A stretch of 6,409 bases of DNA from JAAYXU01 sp050942555 (GTDB lineage Bacteria; Bacillota; Clostridia; Christensenellales; UMGS416): positions 1-6,409 of the forward strand of contig JBMNNN010000123.1 in the NCBI GenBank assembly GCA_050942555.1, given 5' to 3'. The translations under genes and the position numbers were made by a program. Positions within the stretch are counted from its first letter, which is position 1. Each line of letters starts with the position of its first letter. Shown piece by piece: positions 1 to 5,380 of the stretch. The notes beneath the pieces were generated by a model that did not search any database, was not told the origin of the DNA, and worked only from the letters and a program-made list of their open reading frames with translations.

Positions 1-165
1 GCATTGGCGCACGATCATCGTGGGCGCCTGGAGCACCTGATAGAGGCTCTTTGCGAGCGCGAAGGCAGCCAGATACAGCTCAGGCTTCGAGAGACGGGCG
101 ATACCGGCGTTCATGAGCGCATGCGAACAACTCCTTTGTAACTGTTTGTGACCTTGATGGGTCAT
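1..165 (-). CDS. Probable multi-pass membrane transporter, N-terminal fragment (MATE/flippase-like)
   Basis: Read leftwards from position 165, this open frame runs off the left edge of the window, so only about 55 codons are visible. The visible protein holds a hydrophobic, helix-like stretch around NAGIARLSKPELYLAAFALA, followed by KSLYQVLQAPTMIVRQ. That pattern resembles, from memory, the region after the first membrane helix in MATE-like exporter/flippase proteins of Firmicutes. Substrate cannot be told. The start is unclear: the longest frame begins with ATG at 165-163 but has no good SD; ATG at 114-112 is an alternative, with AAGGAG (136-131) lying 16 bases away. The resemblance seems to extend upstream of ATG 114 (residues SCSHAL), which favours the longer frame, yet a full first helix is missing, so the 5' end could be damaged. 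Divergent from the ferredoxin gene. The family assignment is an inference from a short fragment. Confidence 0.42.
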   Translation of the reverse strand, partial: MTHQGHKQLQRSCSHALMNAGIARLSKPELYLAAFALAKSLYQVLQAPTMIVRQC

Positions 166-186
166 CTTTTTCTACTTTGGCAACTC

Positions 187-192
187 ATTATA
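187..192 (-). promoter_or_regulatory. Putative -10 box of the leftward gene
   Basis: The minus strand reads TATAAT here, a perfect consensus -10. Transcription would start near 180, leaving about 15 bases before ATG 165. No good -35 is visible at the usual distance (the minus strand there is G-rich, about 209-216), and there is no TG extension, unlike the plus-strand promoters in this window. It may depend on an activator bound at the neighbouring repeats. Confidence 0.4.
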
Positions 193-215
193 CAACTTAC
201 CATGTAACAACCCCT

Positions 216-272
216 AAGGGGATATATCTGTCAATTAACAGCACCGCAAGGGGGATATATCTTTACAATTTA
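216..272. promoter_or_regulatory. Two direct repeats with GATATATC palindromes, possible operator pair
   Basis: Two similar blocks, 216-238 and 248-272, both read AAGGGG(G)ATATATCT followed after 2-3 bases by CAATT. Each contains the perfect 8-base palindrome GATATATC, at 221-228 and 254-261, spaced 33 bases apart, about three helical turns, so both would face the same side of the helix. The right copy abuts the ferredoxin -35 box (262-267); the left copy lies next to the expected -35 region of the leftward gene. A short inverted repeat CCCC-TAA-GGGG (211-221) overlaps the left copy. This placement suits a shared regulator of the divergent pair, but the regulator is unknown. Confidence 0.5.
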
Positions 273-290
273 TATGTTTGGTGATAGAAT
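262..290 (+). promoter_or_regulatory. Sigma-A-type promoter of the ferredoxin gene
   Basis: TTTACA (262-267), a 17-base spacer, and TAGAAT (285-290) preceded by TG-A (282-284), an extended -10. The predicted start near 297 gives a leader of about 75 bases and rules out the upstream in-frame ATG at 274 as the translation start. Confidence 0.7.
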
Positions 291-357
291 AATCGGAGCC
301 CGCGAGGTTGGCTGGACGGCCATGGATCGCCCGCTTTTACCCCGGGAAGTTTGGGCA

Positions 358-364
358 AAGGAGG
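358..364 (+). promoter_or_regulatory. Shine-Dalgarno site fixing the GTG start of the ferredoxin
   Basis: AAGGAGG, 8 bases before GTG 373. It decides the start in favour of GTG over the upstream in-frame ATG codons. Confidence 0.85.
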
Positions 365-372
365 TGAGTCCA

Positions 373-543
373 GTGGCCTACACCATCAACGAGGATTGCA
401 TCAAATGCGGTGCCTGCGAAGCGGAGTGCCCGGTGGACGCGATTTCCGAAGGTGAAGAGACCTACGTCATCGATCCGGATCTGTGCATCAGCTGTGGCGC
501 ATGCGCCAGCGTATGCCCCGTAAATGCTCCGCAGGAGCAATAA
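373..543 (+). CDS. 2[4Fe-4S] ferredoxin, clostridial type
   Basis: A 56-residue acidic cytoplasmic electron carrier. It has two CxxCxxCxxxCP motifs: Cys9, 12, 15, 19 and Cys38, 41, 44, 48. In this family each cluster takes three cysteines from one motif and the fourth from the other motif. The length matches the roughly 55-residue clostridial ferredoxins that shuttle low-potential electrons for pyruvate:ferredoxin oxidoreductase, hydrogenase or related enzymes; the partner here cannot be told. The start is GTG 373, because AAGGAGG (358-364) lies 8 bases upstream and the protein then begins AYTINEDCIKCGAC, as family members do. Longer in-frame starts at ATG 274 (upstream of the predicted transcript start) and ATG 322 (no SD) are unlikely. 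It stands alone between its own promoter and a terminator, so it is probably a single-gene unit. Confidence 0.95.
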   Translation: MAYTINEDCIKCGACEAECPVDAISEGEETYVIDPDLCISCGACASVCPVNAPQEQ

Positions 544-559
544 ATACATATCATTTGAG

Positions 560-584
560 CGGCGTTGTGTGACGCCGTTTTTTT
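560..584 (+). terminator. Intrinsic terminator of the ferredoxin gene
   Basis: Perfect 6-bp stem CGGCGT (560-565) with ACGCCG (572-577), 6-base loop, then seven T residues (578-584). It starts 17 bases after the ferredoxin stop. Confidence 0.88.
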
Positions 585-672
585 ATTCTGTTTATGCAGC
601 AGAAATCATCCGGGAAAAGCCTTCCGGACACCTTTGCGGAAAAATATGTATTACGTAAATATTACAAAAGTA

Positions 673-701
673 TTGAATTTCAATGTTTTGTATGGTATTA
701 T
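673..701 (+). promoter_or_regulatory. Promoter P1 of the SpoIID/LytB-SH3b gene
   Basis: TTGAAT (673-678), a 17-base spacer, and TATTAT (696-701) with a TG-G extension (693-695). Predicted start near 708, giving a leader of about 110 bases. The in-frame ATG at 683 lies upstream of this point and so would not be in the transcript. Confidence 0.68.
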
Positions 702-722
702 ACGTTTGTGCCGCTGGGAAAT

Positions 723-800
723 CTGTCGAAGTATGGTTCAACGCAGTGAATTATGGTATTATTAAATTATGTGTATGGCCCAGAGCGCGCCATTCGACAG
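723..800 (+). promoter_or_regulatory. Leader inverted repeat touching the SD site
   Basis: CTGTCGAA (723-730) and TTCGACAG (793-800) are perfect 8-base complements, with a possible extra U-G pair (722/801). The right arm ends inside the AGGGGGG SD (799-805). Only RNA from P1 would contain both arms. The 62-base loop makes the fold uncertain. Confidence 0.4.
752..762 (+). promoter_or_regulatory. Possible second promoter P2 of the SpoIID/LytB-SH3b gene
   Basis: The 11-mer TATGGTATTAT of P1 (691-701) recurs exactly at 752-762, again giving an extended -10 (TG-G-TATTAT). The -35 region (about 734-739, TGGTTC) is poor. Predicted start near 769, with a leader of about 50 bases. Confidence 0.42.
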
Positions 801-817
801 GGGGGACTATCATCTCA

Positions 818-3760
818 ATGAAGAAAAAGCTATGGTCGGTTCTTTTTGCGTTCCTGTTCACGCTTACTGCGCTGATGCCGGCAGCCACCGCCGATGCGGT
901 GGATTTGGGCTATGTCCGCGTCTATCTGCGGACGATGGGCACGCCAACCACCATTTCTTTTGTCGTCAATGGAAGCTACTATATCAAGGAAGCCCCCGCG
1001 CTGCCGCTGGTGCGGGGCGAAACATGCACGCTGTCGGTAAACGGAGGACAGCTTCAGCTCACGAGCGGCGGGCAGAAGATTCAGCTTGGCACATCGGCGA
1101 CACTCATCCGCTGCGCGAGCCAGAACGAGGTTAACTGGCTGACTATTAATAACCCCGGCCTAGGCGGATGGAAGAACTATCCGGGAGATGTCACGTTTAC
1201 ATACAAAAATGGGTACATAATGACCGTGTGCCGTATGTTCATGGAGAAGTATCTGGTGGGCGTCGTAGCCTACGAGATGAGCAATTCCTGGCCGATGGAA
1301 GCCCTCAAAGCCCAGGCCATCGCCGCGCGCACCTATGCGATGACCCGGATCAGCGCGTCGGGAAGCTACGATGTATGCGACACCAGCCAGACGCAGGTTT
1401 TCAAGGGATACGATTTAAGCTTGACCAACGTAATTGCCGCGGTGAACGCCACAAGCGGACAAGCCCTCAAATGGGGAAGCGCGCTGAGCGACGGCGTTTA
1501 CTCGGCCAGCAACGGCGGCCAGACGCTGCCCAACAGCCTCCGGTGGGGCGCGGATACATACCACACGATGAAGGACGATCCCTACGACCTGGCGAATCCG
1601 GCCAGCCCGAAATTCACGTTCGTATTTCCCATCGTCGACGGGGATGGCTGCACGATGGACAGCCGCCTCAGGAACATGATCATGCCCCTTGTGGTACAAA
1701 AGCTGACCGGGCAGGGATACGCTGTCACCGATGGCAGCGTGCAGCTTATCGGCGTATCCGCCATAACGCCCCACACGCTCCCGTCGGGACATCCGAGCCA
1801 CAGCCGCTATTTTCAGAAAGTAGCGGTCACCGTAAAGGTTAACGTAACGGCAGAGGGCCTAGAGCCTACAGCCGCGCCCACACCCGAGCCTACAGCCGCG
1901 CCCACACCCGAGCCCACGGCTGAGCCCACAGCCGAACCCACGGCAGAGCCCACCGCGCCCGCCGGGGGCGGCGGAAGACCCGAGGCAGTGCAGATGGAGG
2001 TTACGGTCGATCTCAACACGGCGGATCTGAAAACAGCGTTCGCCAGTGACAGCTCGCTGCTTACATATCACTATCTCTACTATACCGGCACGTCGTCCGA
2101 CAGCAAGGCGCTTCATCTCATCGCCCGCAAATACGGTCACGGCGTGGGCATGAGCCAGCGCGGCGCACAGACCATGGCCAATCAGGGTATGACATGCCAG
2201 CAGATACTGGACTTCTACTATACCGGATGCACGGTTGCCGATATGGGGATCACCGAGAAGCCGCTTACAGAACTGGCCGACCGCGGCGAGGTATGGCATG
2301 TTTTCGGGAAGGTCACCGCGTCGGCGCTCAATGTCCGCAGCGGCCCCGGTACCAGCTACAGCGTTATAACCAGCGTCCGCAGGGGCGAGCAGGTAGAGAT
2401 ACTGGAGATGGGACAGTGGCACAGGATACTTACGCAGTCCGGGATCGTCGGTTATGTGTCCAGCCAGTATATCGAAGTACTGACGCCGGTCGAGCCTGAG
2501 ACCCCTCCGACCGCAGCGCCCACCGCGGCGCCTGTACCCACCGCAACGCCCGCGCCTACCCCCGCGCCCGCGCAGGGAACGGTTTCGCTTTCGGCGCCCG
2601 GCAACTACCTGAATGTGCGCAGCGGTCCGGGTACCGGATACAGCAAGATCGACTCCATCAGGCACGGAACCGCCGTGACGATCCTCGAGGAATCGGGCGG
2701 CTGGCTTAAAATAGGCTACAGCGGCAAGACCGGCTGGGTATACGCGAGCTATATTCGCAGGGGCGGGGACTCTTCGCCGACTGCCGCGCCGACCGCTAAG
2801 CCGACCGCAGCGCCGACTCCCGCGCCGACCGCAGCGCCGACTCCCGTGCCGACCGCCCCGCCCGCGCAGGGAACGGTTTCGCTATCGGCGTCCGGCAACT
2901 ACCTGAATGTGCGCAGCGGTCCGGGTACCGGATACAGCAAGATCGACTCCATCAGGCACGGAACCGCCGTGACGATCCTCGGAGAATCGGGCGGCTGGCT
3001 CAAAATAGGCTACAGCGGCAAAACCGGCTGGGTATACGCGAGCTATATTCGCAGGGGCGGGGGCTCTTCGCCCTCCGCGCCTCCGACGACCGCCGCGCCC
3101 ACCGCCCCGCCGTCCGCACCGCAGGGTAAGCCGGGCACAGTCCTCAATACGTACGCCGGACATCTGAACCTGCGCACCGGTCCCGGCACAGGCTATCCCC
3201 GCATCGCGCAGATGCAGCCCGGCGATGCATTGACGATACTGGAGAAGCTGTCATCCGGATGGTATAAGGTGGTCTGGAAGGGACAGATGGGCTATTGCTT
3301 CGGAAAAAGCTACGTGCGCGAGAACAGCACGTCGGGCGGATCTACGGGAGCGACCGGCACCGGTACGGTGACCGCCTCAGCGCTCAATGTACGCTCAGGG
3401 CCCGGCACAGGATATGCCAGAATAGGCACGCTTGCCAAAGGCAGCGTTGTGACGATACTGGGCACACAGTCGGGCTGGTACAAGATACAGTACGGCTCGC
3501 GTACGGGCTATGTCTCGACCGGTTATGTAAGCCCTGGGAGCACCGGCGTACCGGCCGCTCCTGTGAATGCAGGACGCAGCGGCACCGTGACGCTGTCGTC
3601 GATCAACGTGCGAAGCGGGCCTTCCGGCAGCGCACCGCTCATCGGAACGCTCAAGCAGGGAACCGTCGTCACCGTGCTGGATACCAGCAGGCTATACTAC
3701 AAAATCGCATACAGCAGCGGAACGGCCTACGTGTATGGCGATTTCATCAAGCTCTCGTAA
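818..3760 (+). CDS. Secreted SpoIID/LytB-domain glycan hydrolase with six SH3b domains
   Basis: A 980-residue exported wall protein. Residues 1-26 form a signal peptide (KKK, hydrophobic core, ATADA). The SpoIID/LytB domain starts near 125 and includes YLVGVVAYEMSNSWP and EALKAQAIAARTYA (about 145-174). Glu153 lies where the family's catalytic Glu is expected. The domain is interrupted by a Pro/Thr-Glu spacer (349-382) and resumes with GHGVGMSQRGA (440-450) and ILDFYYTGC. SpoIID proteins are lytic transglycosylases cutting peptidoglycan glycan strands. Six SH3b domains follow, near 492-554, 586-648, 684-746, 771-834, 848-906 and 921-980, most with NVRSGPG-like motifs; SH3b often binds wall peptides. 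Pro/Thr/Ala linkers join several. ATG 818 is chosen because the signal peptide starts there and AGGGGGG lies 12 bases upstream; the frame is open back to 683 but precedes P1's start. Size and modules suggest a vegetative wall enzyme rather than SpoIID itself. Its neighbour is an NlpC/P60 peptidase. Confidence 0.9.
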   Translation: MKKKLWSVLFAFLFTLTALMPAATADAVDLGYVRVYLRTMGTPTTISFVVNGSYYIKEAPALPLVRGETCTLSVNGGQLQLTSGGQKIQLGTSATLIRCASQNEVNWLTINNPGLGGWKNYPGDVTFTYKNGYIMTVCRMFMEKYLVGVVAYEMSNSWPMEALKAQAIAARTYAMTRISASGSYDVCDTSQTQVFKGYDLSLTNVIAAVNATSGQALKWGSALSDGVYSASNGGQTLPNSLRWGADTYHTMKDDPYDLANPASPKFTFVFPIVDGDGCTMDSRLRNMIMPLVVQKLTGQGYAVTDGSVQLIGVSAITPHTLPSGHPSHSRYFQKVAVTVKVNVTAEGLEPTAAPTPEPTAAPTPEPTAEPTAEPTAEPTAPAGGGGRPEAVQMEVTVDLNTADLKTAFASDSSLLTYHYLYYTGTSSDSKALHLIARKYGHGVGMSQRGAQTMANQGMTCQQILDFYYTGCTVADMGITEKPLTELADRGEVWHVFGKVTASALNVRSGPGTSYSVITSVRRGEQVEILEMGQWHRILTQSGIVGYVSSQYIEVLTPVEPETPPTAAPTAAPVPTATPAPTPAPAQGTVSLSAPGNYLNVRSGPGTGYSKIDSIRHGTAVTILEESGGWLKIGYSGKTGWVYASYIRRGGDSSPTAAPTAKPTAAPTPAPTAAPTPVPTAPPAQGTVSLSASGNYLNVRSGPGTGYSKIDSIRHGTAVTILGESGGWLKIGYSGKTGWVYASYIRRGGGSSPSAPPTTAAPTAPPSAPQGKPGTVLNTYAGHLNLRTGPGTGYPRIAQMQPGDALTILEKLSSGWYKVVWKGQMGYCFGKSYVRENSTSGGSTGATGTGTVTASALNVRSGPGTGYARIGTLAKGSVVTILGTQSGWYKIQYGSRTGYVSTGYVSPGSTGVPAAPVNAGRSGTVTLSSINVRSGPSGSAPLIGTLKQGTVVTVLDTSRLYYKIAYSSGTAYVYGDFIKLS
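1862..1957 (+). repeat. Tandem repeats coding the EPTA/EPTAAPTP spacer
   Basis: Two exact 24-base units (1862-1885 and 1886-1909, encoding EPTAAPTP) are followed by four degenerate 12-base units (1910-1957, encoding EPTA). All unit lengths are multiples of three, so slippage changes spacer length without breaking the frame. The spacer lies inside the SpoIID/LytB domain. Confidence 0.9.
2567..2778 (+). repeat. SH3b module duplication, copy A
   Basis: This 212-base block is matched at 2861-3072, offset 294 bases (98 codons). By eye there are 7 differences, three of which change residues: Pro594/Ser692, Glu624/Gly722 and Asp651/Gly749. It encodes SH3b domain 2 and the end of its linker. Confidence 0.92.
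2861..3072 (+). repeat. SH3b module duplication, copy B
   Basis: Second copy of the block at 2567-2778, encoding SH3b domain 3. The other four SH3b domains share only the fold motif with this pair, so the duplication is the youngest event in the array. Confidence 0.92.
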
Positions 3761-3772
3761 GACACGATAGCA

Positions 3773-3802
3773 AAAAAGCCGTCCCCTGCGGGGCGGCTTT
3801 TT
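3773..3802 (+). terminator. Intrinsic terminator after the SpoIID/LytB-SH3b gene
   Basis: GCCG-T-CCCC (3778-3786) pairs with GGGG-CGGC (3790-3797) with one bulged T and a TGC loop. Flanking A-run (3773-3777) and T-run (3798-3802) extend the stem and supply the U-tract. It begins 12 bases after the stop. Confidence 0.9.
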
Positions 3803-3864
3803 CAGCAATAACAGCTCAGTATGTAATATAAACGTAACATTTGGGAAATATATAGAAATAATTT

Positions 3865-3873
3865 TGATATAAT
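3865..3873 (+). promoter_or_regulatory. Upstream promoter of the NlpC/P60 gene
   Basis: TG-A-TATAAT, a perfect -10 with TG extension. No good -35 stands at 16-18 bases; TTGGGA (3841-3846) is 21 bases away. Predicted start near 3880. Confidence 0.45.
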
Positions 3874-3887
3874 CTTGTGATAAAGGG

Positions 3888-3915
3888 TTGATTTTTCCTG
3901 TGGGTATGTTATAAT
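3888..3915 (+). promoter_or_regulatory. Main promoter of the NlpC/P60 gene
   Basis: TTGATT (3888-3893), a 16-base spacer, and TATAAT (3910-3915) with TG-T extension (3907-3909). Predicted start near 3922, giving a leader of about 50 bases. Confidence 0.75.
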
Positions 3916-3945
3916 ACAGTCGATCCCGGAAACAAGCAAAAGAAA

Positions 3946-3965
3946 TTGTTAAGGGGGCGTAACAA
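3946..3965 (+). promoter_or_regulatory. SD site within a small leader inverted repeat
   Basis: TTGTTA (3946-3951) is complementary to TAACAA (3960-3965). The SD bases GGGGG (3953-3957) lie in the 8-base loop between them. The stem is A-U rich, so the fold is marginal. The SD is 14 bases from GTG 3972 and 20 from ATG 3978, both longer than usual. Confidence 0.38.
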
Positions 3966-3971
3966 ATTACC

Positions 3972-5189
3972 GTGACTATGCGAAAGACGAATCTGGTCAT
4001 GATACTGGCGCTCATTCTCGCTTTCTGCATCCCGGCAACGGCTCTGGCCAAGGTGGAATCGCTGCGGATCGGGGATCGCGGGGAAGCGGTCAAAGCCCTT
4101 CAGCAGCTGCTCAGAGAGCGCGGGTATTTCAAATATGAGAAGAACACGGGTTATTTCGGAAAAATCACCGAGGACGCGGTGCGGAATTTCCAGCGTGATC
4201 AGGGTCTTACGGTGGACGGTATCGCGGGCGCGAAGACGATGGCCAGTCTCAACGGCGAAAGCGCGAACACAACAGGCCTTAAGCCCACATCGCTGGCCCG
4301 GGGCGTAGAGGGTGACGAAGTCCGTCAGGTGCAGCAGCGGCTTCAGGAGCTCGGTCTGTATAATTATGAAAAGATTACGGGTTACTACGGCCCGATCACC
4401 GAAAAGGCCGTCAGGGATTTCCAGGAATCGGTAGGCATCAAGGTGGACGGCATATGCGGGACCCAGACCAAGGAGAAGCTTTTCTCGACTTACAAGACCA
4501 CGACGCTCATTCCCGGCATGCGCAGTGACGCCGTGAAATCGCTGCAGGAGCGGCTCAAGGAGCTTGGGTATTACACGTATACGGTGACGGGCTTCTATGG
4601 GCAGATCACGACCAAGGCCGTAACGGATTTCCAGAAGGGAAACGGTCTCGCAGCCGACGGCATCGCCGGAAAGCAGACGCTGGGGCGGCTTGATTCTCCG
4701 GACGCGGTTTCCCAGAAGGAAGCCAGCCGGTCATCGCTGAGCACCGAGACCTCGAAGTCCAATGACAGCACGCCAGCCCAGAGCGCGTCCGGACAGCAGA
4801 CCGCCCAGCAGCTCATCGAGTATGCGAAGCAGTTTCTGGGCAGACCGTACCGCTCGGGAGCGTCCGGACCGGATGCGTTCGACTGCACAGGATTTACATG
4901 CTACGCATACAAGCACTTCGGGATATCGCTGCCGCGCTCGGCATACGATCAGGGCTATACGAACTATGGCATCAAAATCGTGAACCGCTCGGAGCTCATG
5001 CCCGGGGACCTGCTGTTCTTCAATACGATCACCGACGGAGACCTGTCAGACCATGCCGGCATCTATATCGGCGACGGCAAATTCATTCACTCGGGCAGCG
5101 GAGGCAGCCAGCCCGGCGTCAAGATCGTCGATCTTAATACCGGATACTACGCAACGGCCTTTCAATGGGCACGGCGTGTATTAAACTAA
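3972..5189 (+). CDS. Secreted NlpC/P60 peptidase with three peptidoglycan-binding domains
   Basis: A 405-residue exported wall peptidase. Residues 1-26 form a signal peptide ending ATALA. Three PG_binding_1-type repeats follow, about 28-94, 105-171 and 176-241, each with the pattern AVxxLQxxLxELGYY...GYYGxIT..AVxxFQ...G...DGIxGxxT. After a Ser/Thr/Gln-rich linker (about 242-278) comes an NlpC/P60 domain with catalytic Cys305 (AFDCTGFT), His361 (DHAGIYIG) and a third polar residue, probably His373. This family cleaves stem-peptide bonds, commonly D-Glu to diamino acid. The start is GTG 3972 or ATG 3978; an in-frame stop at 3960 excludes anything much longer, and GTG fits the SD better. The neighbouring SpoIID/LytB enzyme would cut glycan strands, so the two could act together in wall turnover or cell separation, but each has its own promoter and terminator. 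Confidence 0.93.
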   Translation: MTMRKTNLVMILALILAFCIPATALAKVESLRIGDRGEAVKALQQLLRERGYFKYEKNTGYFGKITEDAVRNFQRDQGLTVDGIAGAKTMASLNGESANTTGLKPTSLARGVEGDEVRQVQQRLQELGLYNYEKITGYYGPITEKAVRDFQESVGIKVDGICGTQTKEKLFSTYKTTTLIPGMRSDAVKSLQERLKELGYYTYTVTGFYGQITTKAVTDFQKGNGLAADGIAGKQTLGRLDSPDAVSQKEASRSSLSTETSKSNDSTPAQSASGQQTAQQLIEYAKQFLGRPYRSGASGPDAFDCTGFTCYAYKHFGISLPRSAYDQGYTNYGIKIVNRSELMPGDLLFFNTITDGDLSDHAGIYIGDGKFIHSGSGGSQPGVKIVDLNTGYYATAFQWARRVLN

Positions 5190-5225
5190 TCTTCATGGAC
5201 CCCTCCTTACCTACCTCCTCTCACA

Positions 5226-5269
5226 TCGGTCAGGGTATGCCGCCAGCGGTCCCTGACCGACCTTTATTT
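5226..5269 (+). terminator. Probable terminator after the NlpC/P60 gene
   Basis: Perfect 10-bp stem TCGGTCAGGG (5226-5235) with CCCTGACCGA (5251-5260). The loop can form a further CCG/CGG pairing. A weak U-tract (TTTATTT, 5263-5269) follows after CC. It starts 36 bases after the stop. Confidence 0.72.
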
Positions 5270-5345
5270 CGCGCTTTTTGGGCCGGTGCAGGCGCTGGGG
5301 CGCATCGGTTCTCAAATTCGGGCATTCCATGGTACCGCGCGGATC

Positions 5346-5374
5346 TTGTAGGCGCAGGTGCCCGGTGGTACAAT
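5346..5374 (+). promoter_or_regulatory. Promoter of the TrmN6-like gene, predicted start on its ATG
   Basis: TTGTAG (5346-5351), a 17-base spacer, and TACAAT (5369-5374) with TG-G extension (5366-5368). The expected start, about 7 bases after the -10, falls at or next to the A of ATG 5381. Confidence 0.62.
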
Positions 5375-5380
5375 ACGGGC

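Noticed and set aside
274..372. Longer ferredoxin starting at ATG 274 or ATG 322
   Set aside because: ATG 274 is upstream of the predicted transcript start and ATG 322 has no SD. The GTG at 373 has an ideal SD and gives the usual family length.
565..765. 66-codon open frame after the ferredoxin terminator
   Set aside because: It begins inside the terminator stem, spans promoter P1, and has no SD or recognisable protein features.
683..817. N-terminal extension of the SpoIID/LytB protein from ATG 683
   Set aside because: It lies across promoter P1, and the signal peptide begins at ATG 818 behind an SD-like site.
585..817. Riboswitch or small RNA gene between the ferredoxin and the SpoIID/LytB gene
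   Set aside because: No recognisable aptamer and no terminator before the gene; the region is explained by promoters and one inverted repeat.
1862..1957. CRISPR-like array
   Set aside because: The units are contiguous with no unique spacers and encode a Pro/Thr/Glu linker in frame.
1859..2665. 268-codon minus-strand frame, and other long frames opposite or within the SpoIID/LytB gene
   Set aside because: Arg/Gly/Ala-rich composition typical of shadows of GC-rich Pro/Thr/Ala-coding DNA; the plus frame has clear domains throughout.
818..3760. Genuine sporulation SpoIID
   Set aside because: Three times the usual SpoIID length, with a cleavable signal and six SH3b domains; the SpoIID/LytB domain also occurs in vegetative wall enzymes.
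5165..5380. N-terminal extension of the TrmN6-like protein
   Set aside because: It overlaps the end of the NlpC/P60 gene and the terminator hairpin, and its translation is unlike the family.
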